Assembly: GCA_017305935.1 (NCBI GenBank)
Contig: JAFKJU010000016.1
Coordinates: 124,001 to 188,000, forward strand
DNA from: Hyphomicrobiales bacterium
Lineage (GTDB): Bacteria; Pseudomonadota; Alphaproteobacteria; Rhizobiales; Rhizobiaceae
Direction of reading: 5' to 3'
DNA length: 64,000 nucleotides
Both the position numbers and the translations under genes were made by a program. A model generated the notes under the pieces. It had not been told where the DNA came from. It saw only the letters and a program-made list of their open reading frames with translations, and searched no databases. Shown in pieces: positions 9,182 through 18,495 of the stretch (the first letter of the stretch is position 1; every line of letters begins with the position of its first letter).

Positions 9182-10078
9182 CTAACGCTCCCAGTTCGGC
9201 ACCGGGCTGTAGAGAGCGCTGAGATAATCGATGAACAGCCGCACCTTGGCCGGCAGGAACTGGCGACTGGGATACACGGCGAAAACGGCGACGTTGCGCG
9301 AGCTTTCCAGCTCCGGCAACACCCGCACAAGCCGGCCGCTCTTCAATTCCGGGCCGATATCCCAGGTGGAGCGCAGCGCAATGCCCATGCCGGCCAGAAC
9401 CGCCTCGCGGATCACTTCGCTGGAATTGGTGATCAGCCGTTCCTGCGGCCGGTAGGTCACCGCTCCTCGCGGTCCCTCCAGTTTCCAGACGTCGTTATTG
9501 TGCGGGCGCAGGCACAGGTGGTGGCGCAGATCCTCGACGCTTTCCGGCATGCCATGGGCGAAGATGTAGTCGGGCGTGGCGCAGAGCACACGCCGCACCG
9601 GCGCCAGCTTGCGGGCGACGAGGCTGGAATCGCCAAGCTCCGCGATGCGGATCGCCAGGTCATAGCCGCCGCCGACGATGTCGGTGAAATCGTCCGAGAG
9701 CACCATGTGCAGCGACAGGTCCGGATGGGTTTCCAGGAAGGGTTTCAGATGCGGCGCGACATGCATGCGGCCGAAGGAGGTCGGCGCCGTCACCTTCAGC
9801 ATGCCCTGGATGCGCGCCGAGCGGCCGGAGACATAGGACTCGGCCTCGTCGATGCCGGCGAGGATCGACAGCACCCGCTCGTAAAACCCCTGTCCCGCCT
9901 CGGTCAGCGAAATCTGCCGCGTCGTGCGCTGCAGGAGCCTGCTGCCCAGCCGGTCCTCCAGCCGCTTGATGCGCTTGGAAACCACCGCCGGGGAAAGGTT
10001 CAGCGCGCGTCCCGCCATCGACATGCTGCCCAGCGACACCACGCGGGCGAAGACGTCGAGATCCTCGAATTTCGTCAT
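9182..10078 (-). CDS. LysR-family regulator divergent from glcDEF
   Basis: This 298-residue LysR regulator has a helix-turn-helix near residues 8-65 (GSMSMAGRALNLSPAVVSKRIKRLE in two segments) and a substrate-binding domain with YVSGRSARIQGMLKVTAPTSFGR. The subgroup resembles CrgA/YafC-type proteins. The ATG at 10078 is preceded by GGAG and fits the family start; the open frame extends 31 codons upstream without family sequence. It is divergent from glcD with a 113-bp gap, so control of the glycolate operon is plausible but unproven. Confidence 0.88.
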   Translation of the reverse strand: MTKFEDLDVFARVVSLGSMSMAGRALNLSPAVVSKRIKRLEDRLGSRLLQRTTRQISLTEAGQGFYERVLSILAGIDEAESYVSGRSARIQGMLKVTAPTSFGRMHVAPHLKPFLETHPDLSLHMVLSDDFTDIVGGGYDLAIRIAELGDSSLVARKLAPVRRVLCATPDYIFAHGMPESVEDLRHHLCLRPHNNDVWKLEGPRGAVTYRPQERLITNSSEVIREAVLAGMGIALRSTWDIGPELKSGRLVRVLPELESSRNVAVFAVYPSRQFLPAKVRLFIDYLSALYSPVPNWER

Positions 10079-10191
10079 AGCCGGCGCTCCATTTATTCCG
10101 CATGGTTGAAAGTGTTTAGCATTTGCGCCGCCGTGGGTGAAGTGGTAAAGGAAAAATACCAGTTGGCTCAAGGACTATGGCGGGAGGCCAG

Positions 10192-11631
10192 ATGAGCGGT
10201 TTCATTCGGTTTCTGGAGCCGCAGCCGGCCATCCTGGCGCGTCGCCGACAGATCGTCGCGGATCTCGCCGATTTGCTGGCGAAGGATGGGTTGATTCACG
10301 AGCCGCGCGAGCTGGTGCCGTTCGAGACCGACGCCTTCGTCTCCTATCGCCGTCTGCCGCTGGCCGTCGCGTTGCCGCGCACCACGGAAGAGGTGGCGGC
10401 GGTTCTGCGCTATTGCCACAAATATGCCATTCCGGTGGTGCCGCGCGGCGCGGGCACCTCGCTTTCGGGCGGCGCCATTCCGCAAGAGGATGCGGTGGTG
10501 ATCGGCCTGTCGAAGATGACGCGCATCCTCGATGTGGACTTCGCCAACCGCTGCGCCACGGTGCAGGCGGGTGTCACCAATCTCAATATTTCCGAGGCGG
10601 TGATGGCGGAGGGGTTCTTCTACGCGCCGGATCCGAGTTCGCAGCTCGCCTGCACCATCGGCGGCAATATCGGCATGAATTCCGGCGGCGCCCATTGCCT
10701 GAAATACGGCGTCACCACCAACAACCTGCTCGGCGTCACTCTTGTCTTGATCGACGGCACGGTGATCGAACTCGGCGGCAAGCATCTCGATAGCGCCGGC
10801 TACGATCTTCTCGGCCTCGTCTGCGGCCATGAGGGCCAGCTCGGCATCGTCACCGAGGCGACCGTGCGCCTCATCGCCCGTCCGGAGGGCGCGCGGCCGG
10901 TGTTGTTCGGTTTCGAGACCTCGGAGGAGGCTGGTTCCTGCGTCGCCGATGTCATCGGCTCCGGCATCATCCCGGTCGCCATCGAATTCATGGACAAGCC
11001 GGCGATCGAGATCTGCGAAGCCTTCGCCAAGGCCGGCTATCCGCTCGATGTCGGCGCGCTGCTGATTGTCGAGGTCGAGGGTTCGGAGCCGGAAATGGAA
11101 GCGATGCTGTCCGGCATCGTCGAGATCGCCCGCCGCCATGGGGTGAAGACGGTGCGCGAATGCCAGTCGGCGACCGAGGCGGCGGCGATCTGGAAAGGCC
11201 GCAAATCCGCCTTCGGCGCGACGGGCCGCATCGCCGATTACATCTGCATGGACGGCACCGTGCCGCTCAGCCAGCTTTCCCATGTGCTGAAGAAGACGTC
11301 GGAGATCGTCGACCGTCTCGGCCTGCGCGTCGCCAATGTCTTCCATGCCGGCGACGGCAACATGCATCCGCTGATCCTGTTCAACGCCAACGACCCCGAA
11401 GACGCCGCCCGCGCCGAACAGGCCGGCAACGAGATCCTGAAGCTCTGCGTCGATGCCGGCGGCTGCCTGACCGGCGAGCACGGCGTCGGCATCGAAAAAC
11501 GTGACCTGATGACCCATCAATACAAGAAGCCTGATCTCGACCAGCAGATGGCCGTGCGCGCCGCCTTCGATCCGCAATGGCTGCTCAATCCGTCCAAGGT
11601 GTTCCCGCTCGACGGCCGGTCGGCGGCATGA
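10192..11631 (+). CDS. glcD: Glycolate oxidase FAD subunit GlcD
   Basis: This flavoprotein subunit oxidises glycolate (or D-lactate) to glyoxylate and passes electrons to the Fe-S subunit GlcF. The 479-residue protein has an FAD_binding_4 domain at about residues 45-195 (PRGAGTSLSGGA and GGNIGMNSGGAHC) and a FAD-oxidase C-terminal domain ending with GEHGVGIEK near residue 430. The ATG at 10192 follows GGGAGG and is preferred over the GTG/ATG codons just 5'. The next gene begins inside its stop codon, so glcD, glcE and glcF are translated as one operon. Confidence 0.93.
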   Translation: MSGFIRFLEPQPAILARRRQIVADLADLLAKDGLIHEPRELVPFETDAFVSYRRLPLAVALPRTTEEVAAVLRYCHKYAIPVVPRGAGTSLSGGAIPQEDAVVIGLSKMTRILDVDFANRCATVQAGVTNLNISEAVMAEGFFYAPDPSSQLACTIGGNIGMNSGGAHCLKYGVTTNNLLGVTLVLIDGTVIELGGKHLDSAGYDLLGLVCGHEGQLGIVTEATVRLIARPEGARPVLFGFETSEEAGSCVADVIGSGIIPVAIEFMDKPAIEICEAFAKAGYPLDVGALLIVEVEGSEPEMEAMLSGIVEIARRHGVKTVRECQSATEAAAIWKGRKSAFGATGRIADYICMDGTVPLSQLSHVLKKTSEIVDRLGLRVANVFHAGDGNMHPLILFNANDPEDAARAEQAGNEILKLCVDAGGCLTGEHGVGIEKRDLMTHQYKKPDLDQQMAVRAAFDPQWLLNPSKVFPLDGRSAA

Positions 11632-12824
11632 TGCTTTGTCCGCAAACCGAGGCGGAAGCCTGCGACATCGTCCGTGACCACGCCGCCCGTTCCGCCCCGC
11701 TTGCCGTCTGCGGCGGTAATACCCGCGCCGGCTTCGGCAATGCGGTGGCAGCGGAAACGGTGCTTTCGTCGCGCGCGACGGCCGGTATTACCGCCTATAA
11801 TCCGGCCGAAATGGTGATGACCGCCAAGGCCGGCACGCCGGTCGAAGACGTGCAGGCGGCACTTGCCGAAAACGGTCAGATGCTCGCCTTCGAGCCCGCC
11901 GATCACCGCGCCGCCATGGGCACCGAGGGCGAGCCGACCATCGGCGGCGTCTTTGCCGCCAACGTCTCCGGCCCGCGCCGCTTCGTGGCCGGCGCGGCGC
12001 GCGACAGCCTTCTCGGCATCCGCTTCGTCAACGGCCGCGGCGAGGCGATCGCCAATGGCGGCCGGGTGATGAAAAACGTCACCGGCCTTGATCTGGTCAA
12101 ACTGCTTGCCGGCTCGCATGGCACGCTCGGCTTCCTCACCGAAGTCACCTTTCGCGTGCTGCCGGTGGCCAAGGCGGTGGAAACGCTGGTGATTTCCTGC
12201 CTCAACGATGCCGAGGCCGCTCATGCCATGGCCGCCGCCATGGCGCTGCCGGTCGAGGTCTCCGGCGCCGCCCACCTGCCGGAAAGTGTCAAGGGCCGCT
12301 TCGCCGGCGGTGTTCTGGCCGATGGCGCGGCCACCGTGCTGCGCCTGGAGGGCCTCGCCGCCTCGGTGGCGTTGCGCATGGAGAAACTGGCCGCTGCCAT
12401 GGCCGCCTACGGCCCGGTCTCGCGGCTGGGTGGGGAGGCGAGCCATCGCCTCTGGCGGGAGGTCCGCGATATCCACCCCTATGCCGACGGCACGTCGCGT
12501 CCCCTCTGGCGCGTGTCCGTCGCCCCCTCGGCGGGCCACCAGCTTGTCGCCGCGCTCCGCCTCGAAACCGGCGTCGATGCCTATTATGACTGGCAGGGCG
12601 GCCTCGTCTGGATGCGCATGGAGGCCGACCCGGAAGCGGCGCTCCTGCGCGGCTACATGAAGGCGCTCGGCGGCGGCCATGCCACCCTCCTGCGCGCTAC
12701 CCCCACCATCCGCGCCGCCACCCCGGCCTTCGAGCCGCAGGCCCCGGGCGTGGCGCTGCTCTCGGCCCGGGTCAAGGCCGCGCTCGATCCGCAGGGCATT
12801 TTCAATCCGGGCAAGATGGGCTGA
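11628..12824 (+). CDS. glcE: Glycolate oxidase FAD-binding subunit GlcE
   Basis: This 398-residue paralogue of GlcD is truncated in the C-terminal domain, as is normal for GlcE. It has an FAD-binding part with LAVCGGNTRAG near residue 28 and GPRRFVAGAARDSLLGIR near residue 120, and ends with PQGIFNPGKMG. The ATG at 11628 overlaps the glcD stop (ATGA), which indicates translational coupling. It works as part of the membrane-associated GlcDEF complex. Confidence 0.93.
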   Translation: MMLCPQTEAEACDIVRDHAARSAPLAVCGGNTRAGFGNAVAAETVLSSRATAGITAYNPAEMVMTAKAGTPVEDVQAALAENGQMLAFEPADHRAAMGTEGEPTIGGVFAANVSGPRRFVAGAARDSLLGIRFVNGRGEAIANGGRVMKNVTGLDLVKLLAGSHGTLGFLTEVTFRVLPVAKAVETLVISCLNDAEAAHAMAAAMALPVEVSGAAHLPESVKGRFAGGVLADGAATVLRLEGLAASVALRMEKLAAAMAAYGPVSRLGGEASHRLWREVRDIHPYADGTSRPLWRVSVAPSAGHQLVAALRLETGVDAYYDWQGGLVWMRMEADPEAALLRGYMKALGGGHATLLRATPTIRAATPAFEPQAPGVALLSARVKAALDPQGIFNPGKMG

Positions 12825-12844
12825 CGAGTCGAAGGCGAGAGACG

Positions 12845-14158
12845 ATGCAAACCAATTTCACCGCCGCCCAGCTGACCGATCCCCAGGTCGCGGAATCGGA
12901 AAAGATCCTGCGCAAATGCGTGCATTGCGGCTTTTGCACCGCCACCTGTCCGACCTATGTGACGCTCGGCGACGAGCTGGACAGTCCGCGCGGCCGCATC
13001 TATCTCATTAAGGACATGCTGGAAAACGGCCGGCCGGCGGACGCGCAGGTGACGAAACATATCGACCGATGCCTCTCCTGCCTGTCCTGCGTCACCACCT
13101 GTCCCTCGGGCGTTGATTACATGCATCTGGTCGATCATGCCCGCATCCATATCGAAAAGACCTACAGGCGGCCCTTCGCCGACCGGCTGGTGCGCGGCGT
13201 GCTCGCCATGGTGCTGCCCTATCCGGCGCGCTTCCGCGCCGCCCTGCGGCTTGCCCGTCTCGGCCGCCCGCTCGCGCCGCTGTTCGACCGCGCCGGCCTC
13301 AAACCCTTCGCCGCCATGCTGCGGCTGGCCCCCGCACGCGTGCCGGCCGCGTCGTCGCTGTCACGAGCCGACGGCCATCCGGCCAGGGGCGAAAAACGCG
13401 GGCGGGTGGCGATCCTGACCGGCTGCGCCCAGCCGGTGCTCGATCCCGCCATCAATGCCGCGACCATCGCGCTGCTCACCCGCCTCGGCGTCGAGGTGGT
13501 GGCGCCGCAAGGCGAGGGGTGCTGCGGCGCGCTGGTGCATCATATGGGCCGGGAGGAGCAGGCGCTCGGCTTCGCGCGGGCCAATGTCGATGCCTGGACG
13601 CGCGAGATCGAGGCGGGCAGGCTGGATGCCATCGTCATCACGGCGTCGGGCTGCGGCACCACGATCAAGGATTACGGCCATATGCTGCGCCTCGATCCCG
13701 CCTATGCCGAAAAGGCGGCGCGGGTCTCGGCGTTGGCGAAGGACGTCACCGAATATCTGGCGACGCTCGACCTGCCCGTCTGTCCGCCCAAGGGGTTGAC
13801 GGTCGCCTATCATTCCGCCTGCTCGATGCAGCACGGCCAGAAGATCACCACGCTGCCCAAGCAACTCCTCAAGACCGCCGGCTTCGTGGTGCGCGATCCG
13901 CCGGAGGGGCATCTGTGCTGCGGCTCGGCTGGCACCTATAACATCCTGCAAACGGAGATTTCCGACCGGCTGAAGGCGCGCAAGGTCAAGAACATCATGG
14001 CGACACGCCCGGATGTGATCGCCGCCGGCAATATCGGCTGCATGACGCAGATCGCCTCGGCGACGGCCACGCCCATCCTGCACACCGTCCAGCTTCTCGA
14101 CTGGGCCTATGGCGGCCCGCGCCCCGCCGCCTTGCCGGAAAAATCGCTCGGAACTTAA
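12845..14158 (+). CDS. glcF: Glycolate oxidase iron-sulfur subunit GlcF
   Basis: This 437-residue electron-transfer subunit carries two 4Fe-4S motifs: CVHCGFCTATCP (Cys25, 28, 31, 35) and CLSCLSCVTTCP (Cys76, 79, 82, 86). Two cysteine-rich CCG regions follow, GEGCCGALVHH and HLCCGSAGTYN, typical of the heterodisulfide-reductase-like fold. It takes electrons from GlcD/E to the quinone pool. It begins 20 bp after glcE. No glcG-like or malate synthase gene follows, so the operon is the minimal three-gene form. Confidence 0.95.
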   Translation: MQTNFTAAQLTDPQVAESEKILRKCVHCGFCTATCPTYVTLGDELDSPRGRIYLIKDMLENGRPADAQVTKHIDRCLSCLSCVTTCPSGVDYMHLVDHARIHIEKTYRRPFADRLVRGVLAMVLPYPARFRAALRLARLGRPLAPLFDRAGLKPFAAMLRLAPARVPAASSLSRADGHPARGEKRGRVAILTGCAQPVLDPAINAATIALLTRLGVEVVAPQGEGCCGALVHHMGREEQALGFARANVDAWTREIEAGRLDAIVITASGCGTTIKDYGHMLRLDPAYAEKAARVSALAKDVTEYLATLDLPVCPPKGLTVAYHSACSMQHGQKITTLPKQLLKTAGFVVRDPPEGHLCCGSAGTYNILQTEISDRLKARKVKNIMATRPDVIAAGNIGCMTQIASATATPILHTVQLLDWAYGGPRPAALPEKSLGT

Positions 14159-14241
14159 TCAGATCCGAACGATCGGCTTAATCGAAGAGAGGAAGGTCGC
14201 TGTTATCATGGCGGTTCAAGCACCATGAACCGGAGGTCGCC

Positions 14242-14742
14242 ATGGGCAGTCGGAAAGCCATTTTTCTTGCCGCCGGCCTGTTCGCCGCCGGCCTGTCCCC
14301 GGCGCTGGCCGGCGACCGGTTGAGTTGCGCCGCCGATGACGCGGCGCTGTCGGCCTCGTTCGAACTGCAGTTCAACGATCAGGATGGCGGCCGGCTGGAG
14401 CATATTCGCGGCGCCATCGATACCCGCCAGGCCGGGGTGCCGGAGAGCCTGCGGCATCTGGACCTGACCTCGCAGATGCTGTCGCAATACTGGACCGACG
14501 ACCGGACGATGAAGATCCGCCTCCTCGCCCGTGCTTATGGCGATCTCGGCATGGATGTGGTCGAAATCGCCGCCGTGCTTCAGCGGCAGGCCGGCGACGC
14601 CGGTCTCTATCGCGGCCGCTATGACCTGACCGCCTTTCGCGTGCCGCCTTCCGCCCGCGGCAATGCCGCGCCGCAACCACTGGCCAGCGCCACGGCGGCC
14701 ATCGCCTGCTCGCCCCGCCAGCAATTCGCCCTGGCGAATTGA
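14242..14742 (+). CDS. Secreted hypothetical protein
   Basis: This 166-residue protein starts with a clear signal peptide (KAIFLAAGLFAAGLSPALA, cleavage after ALA near residue 23). I recognise no domain in the mature part. It holds three cysteines, near the start of the mature protein and near the C-terminus, which could form a periplasmic disulfide. The start at 14242 follows GGAGG. An inverted repeat (GGTTCA at 14213-14218 with TGAACC at 14226-14231) lies just upstream, of unknown meaning. Its neighbours are glcF and convergent cell-wall genes. Confidence 0.6.
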   Translation: MGSRKAIFLAAGLFAAGLSPALAGDRLSCAADDAALSASFELQFNDQDGGRLEHIRGAIDTRQAGVPESLRHLDLTSQMLSQYWTDDRTMKIRLLARAYGDLGMDVVEIAAVLQRQAGDAGLYRGRYDLTAFRVPPSARGNAAPQPLASATAAIACSPRQQFALAN

Positions 14743-14763
14743 ACGGGTGGCTGCTCCTCATTC

Positions 14764-14853
14764 ACCTGCCGTTTGGATCAGGCAGGAGCGAGCGGCCGGT
14801 GGGCAAGTCCCCTCTTCCCGCGTACGGGGAGAGGGCTCGCGTGAAAGGCAGGT
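14764..14853. repeat. RIME-like palindromic element
   Basis: This gap between two convergent genes contains nested palindromes. The outer arms are ACCTGCC and GGCAGGT. Inside are a CCTGCC/GGCAGG hairpin and a hairpin with arms CCCCTCTTCCC and GGGGAGAGGG (14809-14835). The core CCCGCGTACGGGGAGA is shared with the element at 45486-45734. It may also act as a transcription barrier for the two genes. The resemblance to rhizobial intergenic mosaic elements is from memory. Confidence 0.6.
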
Positions 14854-15549
14854 TCAGCCGCCGCCGAACAGGTTGCGCAGGATATCGACGCCGCGATCCT
14901 CGAAGGCGACCTTGCCCTGGCGGTTGCCGGGACCGACGACGATGACTTTCGTGCCGATGGGCGCCCGAGCATAGAGGTGCTCGACATCGGCATTCATCAT
15001 GCGAATGCAACCCGAGGACATGTTGAGGCCGATGGTCCAGGGCTGGTTGGTGCCGTGGATACGGAAGATGGTGTCCTGGCCGCCCTTGTAGAGATACATG
15101 GCGCGGGCACCGAGCGGATTGTCGATGCCGCCTTCCTGGAAGGCCGGGATCTTGTGGCCCTTGCGCGCTTCGCGGGCGATCATCTCCTTCGGGGGCCGCC
15201 AGTCCGGCCATTCCGACTTGCGGCCGATCTTGACGACGCCCGACCAGCCGAAACCGTCACGGCCGACGCCGACGCCGTAACGGGTGGCGCGGTTGTTGCC
15301 CTCGACATAGTAGAGATACTTGTTGTTGGTATCGATGATGATCGTGCCGGCGGTCTCGTCGGTCACCAGGCGCACCTTCTTGCGCTTGAAGGCCGGCGCC
15401 ACCTGCTTGGACGGCATGGCAATGCGCGTCACGTCGGAGGCCGGGCGGGCCGGCGCCTGCGCCATCGGTCCGGCGGCATGGGCGACGGATGCGGCGAGCG
15501 TCAGCGAAACGGCCAGCGCCATGGCCAGCCGGGTCGGCGTCTTGTTCAT
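14854..15549 (-). CDS. L,D-transpeptidase (YkuD domain)
   Basis: This periplasmic enzyme is expected to form 3-3 peptidoglycan cross-links or to attach proteins to peptidoglycan. The 231-residue protein has a signal peptide (cleavage near AHA, residue 25) and a YkuD domain from about residue 65. The catalytic motif is complete: His165, the SSGCIR segment with Cys181, and Arg183. It is about 60 percent like the next gene upstream in its catalytic half by eye, so the two are paralogues. The two are separate enough (116 bp) to have their own promoters. Confidence 0.93.
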   Translation of the reverse strand: MNKTPTRLAMALAVSLTLAASVAHAAGPMAQAPARPASDVTRIAMPSKQVAPAFKRKKVRLVTDETAGTIIIDTNNKYLYYVEGNNRATRYGVGVGRDGFGWSGVVKIGRKSEWPDWRPPKEMIAREARKGHKIPAFQEGGIDNPLGARAMYLYKGGQDTIFRIHGTNQPWTIGLNMSSGCIRMMNADVEHLYARAPIGTKVIVVGPGNRQGKVAFEDRGVDILRNLFGGG

Positions 15550-15665
15550 TCATGTCCCCTTATGAAAATGCAATTGCGATACGGTAATTCAGATCGGGAA
15601 CGGCGCAACCCGCCGATCTCGCCGAAATCCGGCGTCTTGCGAAATTTTTCCGGATATCGTTGCAA

Positions 15666-16442
15666 TCAGATCACGATGACGCGTGTCCCGACGTCGACGC
15701 GCTCGTAAAGATCGGTCACATCCTCGTTGCGCATGCGGATGCAGCCGGAGGAAACGGCATAGCCGATCGTCCAGGGCGCATTGGTGCCGTGGATGCGATA
15801 GAGCGTCGAGCCGAGATACATGGCCCGCGCGCCGAGTGGATTTTCCGGCCCGCCCTCCATGCTGGCCGGGAGGTAATGGCCCTTGGCGGCTTCGCGCGAG
15901 ATCATTTCCTTGGGCGGATTCCAGCTCGGCCATTCGGCCTTGCGGGTGATCCTGTGGGAGCCGGCCCATTCGAAGCCCGGCTTGCCGACGCCGACGCCGT
16001 AACGCCTTGCCTTGCCGCCGCCCATCACGAGATAGAGGAAGCGATTGTTGGTGTCGATGACGATGGTGCCGGCCTTTTCCTTGGTGTCGTAATCGACCAT
16101 CTGCGGCAGGTACATCGGGTCGAAGCGGCTTCTCACCGGCCGCTGCGCCGGAGCAAGCCCGACATTCTGCACCGGCGCCCGCATCACCGGCTGGCGCTGC
16201 TCGAACAACCCGCGGCGCACCACCTGGCGCTGATACTGATAGACCTGCGGCTGGCTGACCACGCGGCGCGGCGCATAGACGCGCGGCATGGAGCCGTTGG
16301 TGAGCTGCATCACCCAAGGGGCGGAGAGATCGGCGCTGACGGTGACCGGCGGACGGGTGCCGTAGCGGCCGTCATTGGCCTCGGCAACGGTGGCGGAAAG
16401 CATCGCGAAGGCGATGGCGAGTGAGAAGTGCATCTTCAACAT
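15666..16442 (-). CDS. L,D-transpeptidase (YkuD domain), paralogue
   Basis: This second YkuD enzyme has 258 residues. A signal peptide (residues 1-22, AEA-N) is followed by an Arg/Gln/Val-rich linker of about 90 residues and then the catalytic domain. His218, Cys234 in SSGCIRM and Arg236 are all present. The long basic linker is absent from its neighbour and may contact the wall or outer membrane. Rhizobiales are known for heavy use of L,D-transpeptidases in polar growth; the specific role of this copy is not known. Confidence 0.93.
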   Translation of the reverse strand: MLKMHFSLAIAFAMLSATVAEANDGRYGTRPPVTVSADLSAPWVMQLTNGSMPRVYAPRRVVSQPQVYQYQRQVVRRGLFEQRQPVMRAPVQNVGLAPAQRPVRSRFDPMYLPQMVDYDTKEKAGTIVIDTNNRFLYLVMGGGKARRYGVGVGKPGFEWAGSHRITRKAEWPSWNPPKEMISREAAKGHYLPASMEGGPENPLGARAMYLGSTLYRIHGTNAPWTIGYAVSSGCIRMRNEDVTDLYERVDVGTRVIVI

Positions 16443-16651
16443 GGTCGGGACTCTTTACGTTTGACCTGGGGAAGCAAGGTTTCGATAACCCCGTTGGCCC
16501 GATGCTCGCACCGCCTCTTGAGTCAAAGGTAAACGTCCCTAATGAAAATGCCCCGCGCCGGATAAACCTTTCGTCAGGGTTATCGCCGGGTTTGGAAAGA
16601 GAGTCAGCAAATGGTAAAGCAGCCCTCCGAGTGGATCAGGAAGGCTTGACA

Positions 16652-17281
<630 letters not shown>

Positions 17282-17301
17282 AAAGCTGGTTTGATCGCCG
17301 C

Positions 17302-17733
17302 ATGCATCACCTCATCCGCCTTGCCGTCGCCGCCGTTTTTGCCTGCCTTGCCGGAGCGGCCTTGGCCGATCCGCCGCATCCCAATCTCTACAAGGGCGAG
17401 CGTCTCGTGCCGATCGAGGTGCTGCCCGGCAAGCCGGTGCAGCTGAAAGGCTGGACGCGCGACGGCAAGGGGCTGGTCTATTCGCTGCATGTGCGCGCCG
17501 GCGAAAAGGTCGGCGTCAATTTCTGGACGCCGAGCCGCTTCACCTATCTGGTGATGTTCGACGTCTCCAAGACCGACGAGGACGCCTTCTACAGCAGCGA
17601 CGACGACGGCAACGTCAAGGTGCTGCCGGTGGCCAAGAACACCACCTGGCTGATCCGCCCCTATTATTCCCGCGTCGCCCGCCGCCGTGGGCTGGGCGCG
17701 CCCTATACGGTGACGCTGGATATCAGGCCTTGA
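17302..17733 (+). CDS. Secreted hypothetical protein downstream of tag
   Basis: This 143-residue protein has a signal peptide (RLAVAAVFACLAGAALA) followed by a mature part with no domain I recognise. The mature part is beta-rich by eye (VPIEVLPGKPVQLKGW, FTYLVMFDVSK). A GTG at 17278 overlaps the tag stop (GTGA) and would add eight residues (KSWFDRR) to the signal peptide; neither start has a good ribosome site, so the boundary is uncertain. It may be cotranscribed with tag, but no shared function is evident. Confidence 0.65.
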   Translation: MHHLIRLAVAAVFACLAGAALADPPHPNLYKGERLVPIEVLPGKPVQLKGWTRDGKGLVYSLHVRAGEKVGVNFWTPSRFTYLVMFDVSKTDEDAFYSSDDDGNVKVLPVAKNTTWLIRPYYSRVARRRGLGAPYTVTLDIRP

Positions 17734-17735
17734 AA

Positions 17736-17779
17736 GCAATTCCAGCAAAGGTGTGAAGCGGCTTTGCGTCCGGAATTGC
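17736..17779. repeat. Dispersed 44-bp palindromic repeat, copy C
   Basis: This copy has arms GCAATTCC and GGAATTGC (perfect) around AGCAAAGGTGTGAAGCGGCTTTGCG. It lies between two convergent genes, directly after the stop at 17733, so it could also serve as a bidirectional transcription barrier. Confidence 0.8.
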
Positions 17780-17790
17780 GCAAAAATATA

Positions 17791-18495
17791 CTACTCGATC
17801 CCGTCGAGCAGTGGCCCGAGTTCGCCGAGGTGAACGATGCGCCGAAAGCGCGGCGCATCCGCCGGCGGCTCCACATGCTCGAACACCCAGGTCAGCTCAT
17901 GCGGCACGAAGACGCCGTAGGCGCCGGCGGCAATCGCCGGCACGATGTCGGATTTCAGTGAATTGCCGATCATCATCGAGCGCTCGGGGCCGTCCGCGAG
18001 TTTGGAGAAGATGCGGCGATAGGTGACGGCGGACTTGTCGGAGAGGATCTCAACCGCATCGAAATAATCGCCGAGGCCGGATTGCGCCAGCTTGCGCTCC
18101 TGGTCGAACAGGTCGCCCTTGGTAATCATGACGAGGAAATAGCGCCCGGCAAGACTTTCCAGCGTCTCCTGCACATGCGGCAGGGTCTCGACCGGATGGC
18201 GCAGCAAGTCGCGGCCGATGCCGAGGATTTTTTCGATGATTTCGGCCGGCGCCTTGCCTTGGGTGATCTCGATCGCCGTCTCGATCATCGACAATGTAAA
18301 CCCCTTGATGCCGAAACCATAAAAATCGAGGTTGCGCTTTTCCGCTTCGAGGAGTTGGCTGGAAATCTGCTCGCCCTCAGCGAAATCGGACAGCAGTTCG
18401 GTGAAATGCTGCTCCGTCAGCCGGTAATATTGCTCGTTCTGCCACAGCGTGTCGTCGGCGTCGAAGCCGATGGCCGTCAGGTTGCGTGCGGTCAT
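17791..18495 (-). CDS. HAD-superfamily hydrolase (YjjG/GS1-like)
   Basis: This 234-residue cytoplasmic phosphatase candidate has a HAD motif I DADDT (Asp12, Asp14), a helical cap, motif II in MITKGD, and motifs III/IV in MMIGNSLKSDIVPA. The N-terminal order resembles YjjG-type pyrimidine nucleotidases, but the substrate is not certain. Its ATG overlaps the stop of the upstream unknown gene by four bases, so the pair is translationally coupled. Confidence 0.88.
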   Translation of the reverse strand: MTARNLTAIGFDADDTLWQNEQYYRLTEQHFTELLSDFAEGEQISSQLLEAEKRNLDFYGFGIKGFTLSMIETAIEITQGKAPAEIIEKILGIGRDLLRHPVETLPHVQETLESLAGRYFLVMITKGDLFDQERKLAQSGLGDYFDAVEILSDKSAVTYRRIFSKLADGPERSMMIGNSLKSDIVPAIAAGAYGVFVPHELTWVFEHVEPPADAPRFRRIVHLGELGPLLDGIE

